DNA of 6,868 nt from JAENVT01 sp031404635 (GCA_031404635.1 JANNHY010000314.1:1-6868); one strand, 5' to 3'. Shown: positions 1-5,943, counted from the first letter of the stretch. The notes: a model not told the origin generated them from the sequence alone. A program made the numbers and translations.

Positions 1-1
1 T

Positions 2-142
2 CGTTGGTTGGAGCACGACGTCGCACGTCGAGCACACGGTCAGCCGGTGGCGTTGGCGGTGGAGGGTTGTACTGGTTGGCGGTACGTGGTCGAGGAGATC
101 GTGGCGGCCGGGTTCGAAGCACATCTGGCGGAGCCGGCCGAT
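2..142 (+). pseudogene. IS110-family transposase, N-terminal-region fragment
   Basis: The frame starting at base 2 reads as the part of an IS110/IS1111-type transposase that holds the second acidic residue of its RuvC-like DEDD catalytic domain. The diagnostic stretch is AVEGCTGWRYVVEE followed by AGFEAHLAEPAD, in which the Glu of VEGCTGW matches the family's conserved catalytic Glu. In intact relatives AEPAD is followed by a basic stretch and a KTDR-D motif carrying the last two acids. Here similarity stops at about base 142 and the next codons look unrelated; the frame ends at a stop at 239-241. The remainder of the DEDD domain and the C-terminal transposase domain with its catalytic serine are therefore absent. 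The upstream end lies outside the window. The fragment cannot be active. Family identity is recognised from motifs, not from a search. Confidence 0.8.
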
Positions 143-515
143 ATATCGACGGTGTTCCAGTCGGATGGAGTCGGGTCATGCCACGTGCTAGGTGCCGGGG
201 GTTCAACGCAGCCGAGCGCTCCGCCGGGTTCTCGCGGATGACTCGGGGGCCTGGTGGGTTGTCTGCTTCGCCGTCGACCAGCGACATCGCGGTCGCGGTG
301 TCGCCACGACGTTGCTCGAAGCGGCGGTCGATCATGCGCGCGCTCACGGAGCCACCGCTGTCGAGGGTCATCCTGTCGACACAGATGCGCTGGCGGTCGA
401 CCGAGTGAGCGGTTCGGCACTGTTCACCGGAACGATGCCCACATTTCTCTCACAAGGCTTCTCTGAGATCGGTCGCACCTATCGCAGCCGCCCCGTCATG
501 CGACGCGAGTTCTGA
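142..515 (+). pseudogene. GNAT-family N-acetyltransferase, truncated and frameshifted
   Basis: This is the C-terminal two thirds of a GNAT-fold acetyltransferase, a family that transfers acetyl from acetyl-CoA to an amine. Frame 1 (142 to about 195) gives YIDGVPVGWSRVMPRARC, the usual strand-turn-strand (xGxPVGW) before the core. The sequence then continues one frame over, from about 195, as PGVQRSRALRRV and WWVVCFAVDQRHRGRGVA, where the R-x-x-G-x-G/A acetyl-CoA pyrophosphate loop is RHRGRGVA. It ends with a typical FLSQGFSEIGRTYRSRPVMRREF-type tail and a TGA at 513-515. Frame 3 has a TAG at 189-191 immediately before a GTG at 192, so the downstream part cannot be reached from the upstream part without a shift. 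A single missing base in the G/C run near 195-200 would explain it. The N-terminal third is missing, replaced by the IS110 fragment. A short product from GTG 192 (107 residues) is possible but would lack part of the fold. Confidence 0.72.
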
Positions 516-549
516 GCGGGTCCTGGTCGCCGCAACAAGAAGGTAGGTG

Positions 550-570
550 CCGCATGCTTGCGGACCATGC
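550..570 (-). terminator. weak hairpin downstream of regulator 1
   Basis: Just beyond the stop codon of the minus-strand regulator lie a 5-bp stem with a 4-base loop (CCGCA at 550-554, TGCGG at 559-563) and an overlapping inverted pair GCATG/CATGC (552-556, 566-570). On the minus strand it is followed by a pyrimidine-rich run (to about 535) rather than a clean U tract. It could be a weak transcription end between the convergent regulator and acetyltransferase remnant. The stem is short and the call is tentative. Confidence 0.22.
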
Positions 571-571
571 A

Positions 572-1471
572 TCAGCGTGGGTGCGCGTCGCGAACAGCCG
601 TTGTGTCGACCACGACCTGATCGTCGGGTGTAGCCGCCCAACTCGCGAGAAGGGCAAGAGCGTCGTGTGATCGCGAGCCGGGCTCGGCGGTATAGGCGGT
701 GACGGTGAGTCCGGGGTCTGCGGGGAGGGGGAGCTCTTCGAATGAGAGCGTGAGGTCGCCGACGATGGGGTGACGGAAGCGTTTGTTGCCGTGGTCGTGA
801 AGGCGGACGTTGTGGCCGGCCCAGCGGACACGGAATTGGTCGCTGCGGGTGGCGAGTTCGCCGACGAGGTCTGACAGGTTGCGGTCGCCGGGGTCGCGCC
901 CGGCCTCGATGCGAAGGAGGGACACGGTGGCGTTGGCGACGTCTTCCCAGTCGAGGAAGAAGCGGGTCGCTTGCTCGTCGAGGAACGTGAACCGGGCGAG
1001 GTTGGTCGGCGCGGTCGGGTGCGCGAATGCCGGTGCGAGCAGGGCGCGGCCAAGTTTGTTGGTGGCGATGACATCGAGTCGTGCGTTGCGAACGACGGCC
1101 GGTGCGTCGTGCATGGCGTCGAGGAGGCGTTGCATCCCGGGCCGCACACGTTGGGCCGTCGGACGCCGCTTGCGCGAGGTGGCGGTGTCGTTGGCGGTTC
1201 GAGCGAGGGCGAGCAGATGCGACCGTTCGGCTTCGTCGAGTTGCAGTGCGCGGGCGACGGCTTCGAGGACGCTGTCGGATACTCCTGTGAGGTTGCCTCG
1301 CTCGAGGCGGGTGTAGTAGTCGATGCTCACGCCGGCGAGCACGGCGACTTCTTCGCGTCGCAGCCCGGGGACGCGGCGAGTGCTGTCGTGAATCGGGAGC
1401 CCGACTTGCTGGGGTGTGATTCGGGCGCGACGGGTGGCGAGGAACTCGCGAACGTCGGCCTTGTTGTCCAT
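572..1471 (-). CDS. MmyB-type helix-turn-helix transcriptional regulator (module 1)
   Basis: This predicted 299-residue cytoplasmic DNA-binding protein has the two-domain layout of the MmyB-like family. An XRE-type helix-turn-helix lies at about residues 7-90 (VPGLRREEVAVLAGVSIDYYTRLERG marks the recognition region), and an MmyB-like ligand-binding domain at about 110-280 (FTFLDEQATRFFLDW; WAGHNVRLH; GNKRFRHPIVGDLTLSFEEL; DPGLTVTAYTAEPGS). Homologues usually run about 270-300 residues, so it looks full length. ATG at 1471 gives the family-typical start MDNKADVREFL. A GTG at 1480 would add three residues and has a GGGAGGG Shine-Dalgarno-like sequence 7 bases upstream, so the exact start is uncertain. 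The gene is divergent from the SDR at 1566, which is the classic arrangement for a local regulator, so control of that gene and itself is inferred. The ligand is unknown. It is a clear paralogue of the regulator at 3051-3935. Confidence 0.93.
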   Translation of the reverse strand: MDNKADVREFLATRRARITPQQVGLPIHDSTRRVPGLRREEVAVLAGVSIDYYTRLERGNLTGVSDSVLEAVARALQLDEAERSHLLALARTANDTATSRKRRPTAQRVRPGMQRLLDAMHDAPAVVRNARLDVIATNKLGRALLAPAFAHPTAPTNLARFTFLDEQATRFFLDWEDVANATVSLLRIEAGRDPGDRNLSDLVGELATRSDQFRVRWAGHNVRLHDHGNKRFRHPIVGDLTLSFEELPLPADPGLTVTAYTAEPGSRSHDALALLASWAATPDDQVVVDTTAVRDAHPR

Positions 1472-1565
1472 GACGGCCACGCTACGTCCCTCCCGGACGG
1501 TCGTGGGGGGTTCTGTCGTTACCTGGGACAGCGTCACCTTCTCCGCGGTCGCTGAGAGGGGTTGC
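1472..1565. promoter_or_regulatory. divergent promoter region of module 1 with candidate operator
   Basis: This 94-base gap between the two divergent start codons must hold both promoters. It contains a perfect inverted repeat CTGTC-N9-GACAG (arms 1513-1517 and 1527-1531), a good size and symmetry for a dimeric helix-turn-helix operator. Overlapping it is an imperfect repeat CAGCGTCACC/GGTCGCTG (1529-1538, 1547-1554). On the minus strand a TANNNT-type -10 hexamer, TAGCGT (1479-1484), ends 7 bases before the regulator's ATG. On the plus strand a GAGAGGGG Shine-Dalgarno sequence (1554-1561) precedes the SDR start. I see no convincing -35 boxes. Operator function is inferred. Confidence 0.5.
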
Positions 1566-2426
1566 ATGGTGAACATGACTGACAACAAGATCTGGTTCAT
1601 CACCGGCGCCGCCCGCGGTATGGGTGTCGACATCGCCAAGGCTGCGCTCGCTGCTGGGAACGCCGTTGTGGCCACCGCCCGCAACGCCGACAGTGTCACT
1701 GCCGCCCTCGGCGAGCACGACGACCTCCGCGCGGTGACGCTGGACATCACCGACCCCAACTCGGTGCAGGCGGCCGTCGATGCGGCGGTCGCACGGTTCG
1801 GTCGCATCGATGTGTTGGTCAACAACGCCGGCAACTTCTACGCCGGCTACTTCGAGGAGATCAGCCCGGCGCAGATGAGGGCTCAGATCGAGACGAACCT
1901 GTTCGGCCCGATGAACGTCGCCCGCGCCGTACTGCCCGTGATGCGCGCTCAGCGGTCCGGGCACGTCGTGACGATCTCCTCGACGGCAGGTCTGGTCGGC
2001 GGGGAGTTCGTCTCGGCGTATGCGGCGAGCAAGTTCGGCGTCGAAGGCTGGATGGAGTCACTCCGTTTCGATGTCGAGCCCTACGGGATTCACACCACGG
2101 TGGTGGAGCCAGGCTTCTTCCGTACCGAGCTGCTTGTCGAGGGCTCCTCGACGATTTGGCCCGAGCTGTCCATCGATGACTACGCCGACCGCACCGCAGC
2201 GACCATCGATGCCTGGCGGAGCATGAACGGCCAGCAGGGCGGCGACCCGGCAAAGCTCGCCGCCGCTCTCGTCACGATCACCGAACTCGAGAGTCCACCG
2301 CTGCGTTTCGTCGCCGGAGCCGACGCGGTCGCCGCCGTCGAACAGAAACTCACCGAGTTCCAGTTACAGATCGACTCCCATCGCGAGTTGTCGAGCAGCC
2401 TCGCCTACGAAGACGCCTCGGCATGA
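1566..2426 (+). CDS. classical SDR-family NAD(P)-dependent oxidoreductase (17beta-HSD-like subgroup)
   Basis: This 286-residue soluble Rossmann-fold enzyme is predicted to oxidise an alcohol or reduce a carbonyl with a nicotinamide cofactor. The cofactor loop is TGAARGMG (13-20), the strand-4 motif NNAG is at 86-89, and the catalytic tetrad is Asn111, Ser139, Tyr152, Lys156 (YAASK). An Arg at 39 just after strand 2 (ATARN) is typical of NADP(H)-preferring members. EPGFFRT after strand 6 and the long C-terminal tail (about 190-286) resemble 17beta-hydroxysteroid-dehydrogenase-like SDRs, but this does not prove a steroid substrate. ATG 1566 is chosen because GAGAGGGG lies 4 bases upstream; ATG 1575 is a less well-spaced alternative. 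The gene is divergent from the module 1 regulator, and its stop overlaps the next gene's ATG by four bases, implying coexpression. Confidence 0.94.
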   Translation: MVNMTDNKIWFITGAARGMGVDIAKAALAAGNAVVATARNADSVTAALGEHDDLRAVTLDITDPNSVQAAVDAAVARFGRIDVLVNNAGNFYAGYFEEISPAQMRAQIETNLFGPMNVARAVLPVMRAQRSGHVVTISSTAGLVGGEFVSAYAASKFGVEGWMESLRFDVEPYGIHTTVVEPGFFRTELLVEGSSTIWPELSIDDYADRTAATIDAWRSMNGQQGGDPAKLAAALVTITELESPPLRFVAGADAVAAVEQKLTEFQLQIDSHRELSSSLAYEDASA

Positions 2427-3025
2427 GCATCACGACGACCATCAATTCCGTGCGCAGCGGCGGCCGAGCTGCCCGAAGCGAGGTGAGGTCGACTTCTCGA
2501 TTGAAAAAACGCACTCTCGCTCTGACGGCAGTCGTCTTTGGGCTCTGTGCAACAGCGTGTGGTTCCGACATCGCCGACGACCCGGCCGCTGCACCCACCA
2601 CCATCGCAGCCGGCTCGGTGAACTCGACGAGCGCGACGACGGCCGCTTCAGCGGACCCAGTGTCGACCGCCGGCACACCCATCAAGATCACCGTCGGCGA
2701 TCAGACCTTCACAGCCATCCTCAACGACAGCGCCGTCGCCCAGGACTTCATCGCCACACTGCCCGTCACGCTGCCATGGTTCCGCAACGCAGGCATCGAG
2801 TACATCACGGAGCTCTCCGAACCAATGACCGAGACCGGCCCGTTCTACACCGACGTCGAAGCCGGTGACATCGTGTACTACAACCCGTTCGACAGCATCA
2901 CGATCATCTACGCGCCGACCAGCTCAGTCCCGACGCTCACGAAGATGGGTGAGATCACGTCCGACCTCAGCGCCTTCGAGAACCTCCCGGACAACGTCGA
3001 CATGACGATCGAGGTCAGCACGTGA
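2423..3025 (+). CDS. cyclophilin-like-fold lipoprotein
   Basis: This 200-residue ORF ends in a domain (about 85-198) that matches the cyclophilin-like-fold proteins common beside bacterial oxidoreductases. Visible marks are IKITVGDQTFTAILNDSAVAQDF, then a LP-LPW turn, a Y-E/A-G-D-I-VYYNPFDSITIIY hairpin, and the closing KMGEITSDLSAFENL segment. It is not evidence of peptidyl-prolyl isomerase activity. Before it lie a basic stretch (RLKKR, 26-30), a hydrophobic segment (31-42) and Cys46 in ATAC. This is a somewhat degenerate lipobox, so export and lipid anchoring are likely but not certain. A Ser/Thr/Ala-rich linker (about 47-84) follows, as in many actinobacterial lipoproteins. ATG 2423 overlaps the SDR stop (ATGA), but the 26 residues before the basic stretch are long for a signal peptide. 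TTG 2501 or GTG 2483 would give a conventional leader. The function is unknown. Confidence 0.82.
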   Translation: MSITTTINSVRSGGRAARSEVRSTSRLKKRTLALTAVVFGLCATACGSDIADDPAAAPTTIAAGSVNSTSATTAASADPVSTAGTPIKITVGDQTFTAILNDSAVAQDFIATLPVTLPWFRNAGIEYITELSEPMTETGPFYTDVEAGDIVYYNPFDSITIIYAPTSSVPTLTKMGEITSDLSAFENLPDNVDMTIEVST

Positions 3026-3032
3026 GCCGCTG

Positions 3033-3061
3033 ACCCGGGCACGTGAATGGTCAGCCCGGGT
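3033..3061. terminator. bidirectional hairpin between convergent genes
   Basis: A perfect 8-bp GC-rich stem, ACCCGGGC (3033-3040) with GCCCGGGT (3054-3061), encloses a 13-base loop. It lies 8 bases after the lipoprotein stop and is followed on the plus strand by TGTTGTTTGG, a modest T-rich run. One arm overlaps the last codons of the minus-strand regulator, whose stop is at 3051-3053. The position between two converging genes supports a terminator. The weak T tract means it may only assist Rho-dependent termination. Confidence 0.55.
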
Positions 3062-3935
3062 GTTGTTTGGTGAGTTCGGCTTCGTGTGAGGCGGCCCACG
3101 AGCCGAGGAGCTGGAGACGTTCGGCAGATGGTGACCCGGGCTGCGCGGAATAGATCGTCAAGGTCAAGCCTGGCTCGGCCGCCATCTCGAGTCCCTCGTA
3201 GGCGAGGATGAGTTCGCCGACCACGGGATGTTGGAAGCGCTTGGTGCCGGTGCCGTGGTGACGCACGTTGTGGCTGGCCCAGCGGGTGCGGAAATCGTCG
3301 CTGCGCGTGCACAACTCACCGACGAGGTCGTGGAGCAGTCGGTCGTGGGGGTCGCGTCCTGCCTCGGTGCGCAAGATGGCGACGCAGATGTCGGCGGCGC
3401 TGTCCCAGTCCGGGTAGAAGTCGCGGCCTGCGGGGTCGAGGAATGTGAAGCGGGCGATGTTCGGTGGTCGCCGCCCGTCGGTGTGCACGTCTTGGTAGAA
3501 GGCGCGGGCGAGCCGGTTCTCGGCGAGCAGATCCATGCGGCCGTTACGGACGAACGCAGGACCGTCCGTGACTGCGTCGAGCGCCCACTGAAGGCTCGGT
3601 CGCGTCGTCCATTCGCTGCCCGATCGTCGGCGCCGCCGGTTCATCGCCGGTGCGGCTTCGACGGGTCGGGCGAGGTGCGCGAGGTGTTCGCGTTCGGCGT
3701 CGTCGAGGCGGAGTGCCCGGGCAATCGCGTCGAGGACTTGTTCGGAGGCGCCGGCGAGCGCACCCCGTTCGATCTTGGAGTAGTACTCGACGCTCACCCC
3801 GGCAAGTGCTGCAACCTCGCCGCGACGCAAGCCCGGGACGCGACGGTTGCGCCCGGGCGGCAGCCCGACTTCGTCGGGGGTGACCTTGGCTCGTCGAGAC
3901 ACGAGGAAGTCCCTGACCTCACTGTGGCGGTCCAT
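3051..3935 (-). CDS. MmyB-type helix-turn-helix transcriptional regulator (module 2)
   Basis: This 294-residue predicted DNA-binding regulator is a paralogue of the one at 572-1471. The XRE-type helix-turn-helix occupies about 7-90 (VPGLRRGEVAALAGVSVEYY, then SKIERG). A basic linker (RRRRR, 100-104) leads to the MmyB-like ligand-binding domain at about 112-280 (NIARFTFLDPAGRDFYPDW; WASHNVRHHG; GTKRFQHPVVGELILAYEGL; EPGLTLTIYSAQPGS). By hand alignment about 56 of the first 93 positions match the first regulator. ATG 3935 gives the same N-terminus as the paralogue (MD-x4-VR-x-FL). An ATG at 3992 with GGAG 8 bases upstream would add 19 residues without family resemblance and would place the start inside the candidate operator. 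The gene is divergent from the SDR at 4088, so autoregulation and control of the SDR-ADH-SDR operon are inferred. Its ligand is unknown. Confidence 0.93.
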   Translation of the reverse strand: MDRHSEVRDFLVSRRAKVTPDEVGLPPGRNRRVPGLRRGEVAALAGVSVEYYSKIERGALAGASEQVLDAIARALRLDDAEREHLAHLARPVEAAPAMNRRRRRSGSEWTTRPSLQWALDAVTDGPAFVRNGRMDLLAENRLARAFYQDVHTDGRRPPNIARFTFLDPAGRDFYPDWDSAADICVAILRTEAGRDPHDRLLHDLVGELCTRSDDFRTRWASHNVRHHGTGTKRFQHPVVGELILAYEGLEMAAEPGLTLTIYSAQPGSPSAERLQLLGSWAASHEAELTKQHPG

Positions 3936-4087
3936 GCCGCCAGCGTAGGACTCGCCCGCCGGGCTATGGGGTGCCCTGCCAGTACACGTCATAACGTGGA
4001 CTCCCGCGATCCCCGAACGGAGGGTTCCATTGTCAGTGCACGGATTGATCGTCCCGATCGGAACCCACAAAAGCACACGGAGCTACC
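3936..4087. promoter_or_regulatory. divergent promoter region of module 2 with candidate operators
   Basis: This 152-base gap separates the two divergent starts. Three perfect inverted repeats are visible: CACGT-cata-ACGTG (3985-3998), GATCG-tcc-CGATC (4047-4059) and a wide pair GGGTTCC/GGAACCC (4022-4028, 4060-4066). The first overlaps a plus-strand TANNNT hexamer, TAACGT (3992-3997), as expected for a repressor site on a -10 box. On the minus strand, TACGCT (3942-3947) ends 6 bases before the regulator's ATG, the spacing of a leaderless start. A GGAG (4079-4082) precedes the SDR start by 5 bases. No strong -35 boxes are seen, and operator function is inferred. Confidence 0.5.
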
Positions 4088-4855
4088 ATGGACACGTTCA
4101 GCAACCGATTCGAGGGCAAGGTCGCATTCGTCACCGGCGCCGGCAGTGGCATCGGCCGGGCAACAGCGCTGCGGTTCGCGCAAGAGGGCGCCGATGTGGC
4201 GGTCGTCGGGCTCGTCGACGGCGACAACGCCGAAACCGCCCGACAGATCCAGGCGCTCGGCCGGCGGGCGTTGCCGATCGTGTGCGATGTGACCGACAGC
4301 GACGCCGTCGCAGCGGCGCTCGCCGCGACCGTCGACGCATTCGGTGGGCTCGACATCGCGTTCAACAACGCCGGCATCGAACAACGACCCACGCCGCTCG
4401 CCGAGATCAGCGAGGACCTGTGGGCAAAGGCCATCTACGTCAACCTGCGCGGCGTGTTCGTGTGCATGCGCCACCAGATCCCACTCCTGCTGCAGCGCGG
4501 CGGCGGAGCGATCGTCAACACCGCCTCGGGCGCCGGCGTCAAAGGCTTCGCCGGCGGCGGCGCCTACGGGGCAGCCAAGCACGGCGTCATCGGCCTCACC
4601 CGCTGCGCGGCGCTCGACTACGCCGCGTCCAACATTCGGATCAACAGCATCTGCCCCGGGATCATCGACACCGAGATGATGGACCGTTTCACGGGCGACA
4701 GCGAATCTGGGCGCGCCACCGTCATCGCCCAAGAACCGGTCGGGCGGATGGGTCGCCCCGAAGAGATCGCCGCAGCCGTCGCGTTCCTCTGCTCTGCCGA
4801 CGCCGCGTTCGCCATCGGCCACGCCCTCGTCATCGATGGCGGCCAAACCATCTGA
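4088..4855 (+). CDS. classical SDR-family oxidoreductase (first gene of SDR-ADH-SDR operon)
   Basis: This 255-residue protein has the normal length of a classical short-chain dehydrogenase/reductase: a cytosolic, usually tetrameric enzyme that interconverts an alcohol and a ketone with NAD(P)(H). The cofactor loop is TGAGSGIG (16-23), NNAG lies at 93-96, and the catalytic tetrad is Asn119, Ser147, Tyr160, Lys164 (YGAAK). The substrate loop follows CPGIIDTEMMDRF, and the chain ends in the usual DGGQTI C-terminus. After strand 2 the sequence is GLVDGDNAET. The acid at 44 sits slightly later than the Asp normally marking NAD(H) enzymes, so cofactor preference is open. ATG 4088 has GGAG 5 bases upstream. 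It is the first gene downstream of the divergent promoter and is separated from the ADH gene by 68 bases with no visible terminator. Family membership is secure; the substrate is unknown. Confidence 0.95.
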   Translation: MDTFSNRFEGKVAFVTGAGSGIGRATALRFAQEGADVAVVGLVDGDNAETARQIQALGRRALPIVCDVTDSDAVAAALAATVDAFGGLDIAFNNAGIEQRPTPLAEISEDLWAKAIYVNLRGVFVCMRHQIPLLLQRGGGAIVNTASGAGVKGFAGGGAYGAAKHGVIGLTRCAALDYAASNIRINSICPGIIDTEMMDRFTGDSESGRATVIAQEPVGRMGRPEEIAAAVAFLCSADAAFAIGHALVIDGGQTI

Positions 4856-4908
4856 CCTGTCGGCCACCACGCATCCGATCAATCAGCAATCGACTCATTC
4901 CGCAACAC

Positions 4909-4914
4909 AAGGAG
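4909..4914 (+). promoter_or_regulatory. ribosome binding site deciding the ADH start
   Basis: AAGGAG lies 9 bases before ATG 4924. The frame stays open far upstream (to 4030, within and before the preceding SDR gene), so this Shine-Dalgarno sequence, together with the family-typical N-terminus MQGAVLHGPYDVRLE, fixes the true start at 4924. Confidence 0.8.
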
Positions 4915-4923
4915 CTCCAACTC

Positions 4924-5943
4924 ATGCAAGGCGCAGTACTCCACGGGCCCTACGACGTCCGCCTCGAACAGCGCGACGACCCGACCATCATCGAACCGAC
5001 CGACGCGATCGTCCGCCTGTCCGCCACGTGCGTGTGCGGCTCGGACCTGTGGCCCTACCGTGGCACCGACGCGATCACCGAGCCTGCACCGATGGGGCAC
5101 GAATATGTCGGCATCGTCGAAGCCGTCGGCTCCGACGTCACCACGATCAGGCCGGGCCAGTTCGTCATCGGATCGTTCTTTGCGTCCGACAACACCTGCG
5201 AGATCTGCCGCTCCGGCTACCAGAGCGCCTGCGTCCACCGTGAGCTGGTCGGTGCCATCGGGACCCAGGCCGAGTACGCGCGCATCCCACTCGCCGACGG
5301 CACACTCGTCGCCACCCACGACCTTCCGTCCGACGATCTGATCCCCAGCTTCCTGGCCGCCTCCGACGTGCTCGGCACCGGATGGTTCGGTGCCGTCGCC
5401 GCCGACGTACGACCAGGCAAAACTGTCGTCGTCGTTGGTGACGGCGCTGTCGGGCTCCTCGGGGTGATGGCCGCCAGGCAACTCGGCGCCGAACGGATCA
5501 TCGTCATGAGCCGCCACGAACCACGCCAACGACTGGCCCGCGAGTTCGGCGCCACCGACATCATCGAAGAACGCGGCGACGACGGCATCGCCCTCGTCAA
5601 AGACCTCACCGCCGGATTGGGCGCGCACTCGGTCATCGAAGCCGTGGGCACCCGCGAGTCGATGCTCCAAGCCATCGGCTCCGTCCGGCCCGGCGGACAC
5701 GTCGGCTACGTCGGCGTCACCCACGGTGAACTCCCCGGCGACCAACTCTTCTTTAGCCACGCACACCTCCACGGCGGGCCTGCCCCCGTGCGCCGGTTCC
5801 TCCCCGAGCTGATCGACCTCATCTCCAACCGAGCGATCGATCCCGGCAAGGTGTTCGACCTTACCCTTCCCCTCGGACAGGTTGCAGACGGCTATCGAGC
5901 CATGGACGAACGCACCGCCATCAAGACACTCCTCACCCTATGA
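4924..5943 (+). CDS. zinc-dependent alcohol dehydrogenase (MDR superfamily)
   Basis: This 339-residue medium-chain dehydrogenase/reductase has a GroES-like catalytic domain (about 1-155 plus the C-terminus) and a Rossmann domain (about 156-290). Catalytic zinc ligands are Cys38 (CGSD), His59 with Glu60 (GHE) and probably Asp148 (AASDVLGTG). The structural-zinc lobe reads SDNTCEICRSGYQSAC: Cys92, Cys95 and Cys103 are present, but the first position is Asp89 instead of Cys, as I recall for a subgroup of formaldehyde-dehydrogenase-like ADHs. The dinucleotide loop is GDGAVG (172-177). After the second Rossmann strand comes MSRHEPRQ, where Ser-Arg in place of an acid suggests NADP(H). The reaction is alcohol to aldehyde or ketone, or the reverse; the substrate is unknown. 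It sits between two SDRs, and its TGA overlaps the next gene's ATG. Codon use resembles its neighbours. Confidence 0.94.
   Translation: MQGAVLHGPYDVRLEQRDDPTIIEPTDAIVRLSATCVCGSDLWPYRGTDAITEPAPMGHEYVGIVEAVGSDVTTIRPGQFVIGSFFASDNTCEICRSGYQSACVHRELVGAIGTQAEYARIPLADGTLVATHDLPSDDLIPSFLAASDVLGTGWFGAVAADVRPGKTVVVVGDGAVGLLGVMAARQLGAERIIVMSRHEPRQRLAREFGATDIIEERGDDGIALVKDLTAGLGAHSVIEAVGTRESMLQAIGSVRPGGHVGYVGVTHGELPGDQLFFSHAHLHGGPAPVRRFLPELIDLISNRAIDPGKVFDLTLPLGQVADGYRAMDERTAIKTLLTL

Noticed and set aside
1472..1834. Upstream extension of regulator 1 to 420 residues
   Set aside because: The extension crosses the intergenic region and runs antisense to the start of the SDR at 1566. Family alignment begins at MDNKADVREFL.
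2443..2691. Minus-strand frames opposite the lipoprotein
   Set aside because: They are short, have no recognisable motif, and are covered by a plus-strand gene with clear family features.
3228..4292. A 354-residue plus-strand open frame over regulator 2
   Set aside because: It is antisense to the regulator and its translation has no recognisable domain; it is a codon-bias shadow.
4030..4923. The ADH frame stays open far upstream, apparently giving a 637-residue protein
   Set aside because: The extra 298 residues are Arg/His-rich out-of-frame reading of the leader and of the SDR at 4088-4855. The ADH family start and AAGGAG at 4909-4914 fix the true start at 4924.
4856..4923. Possible terminator or separate promoter between the first SDR and the ADH
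   Set aside because: I see no stem followed by a T run and no convincing -35/-10 pair in these 68 bases, so operon continuity is the simpler reading.
3989..5772. Two long minus-strand open frames (about 297 residues each) opposite the first SDR and the ADH
   Set aside because: They lie wholly antisense to well-supported enzymes, show only low-complexity Gly/Asp/Val-rich translations, and are expected in GC-rich DNA with G/C-biased third positions.
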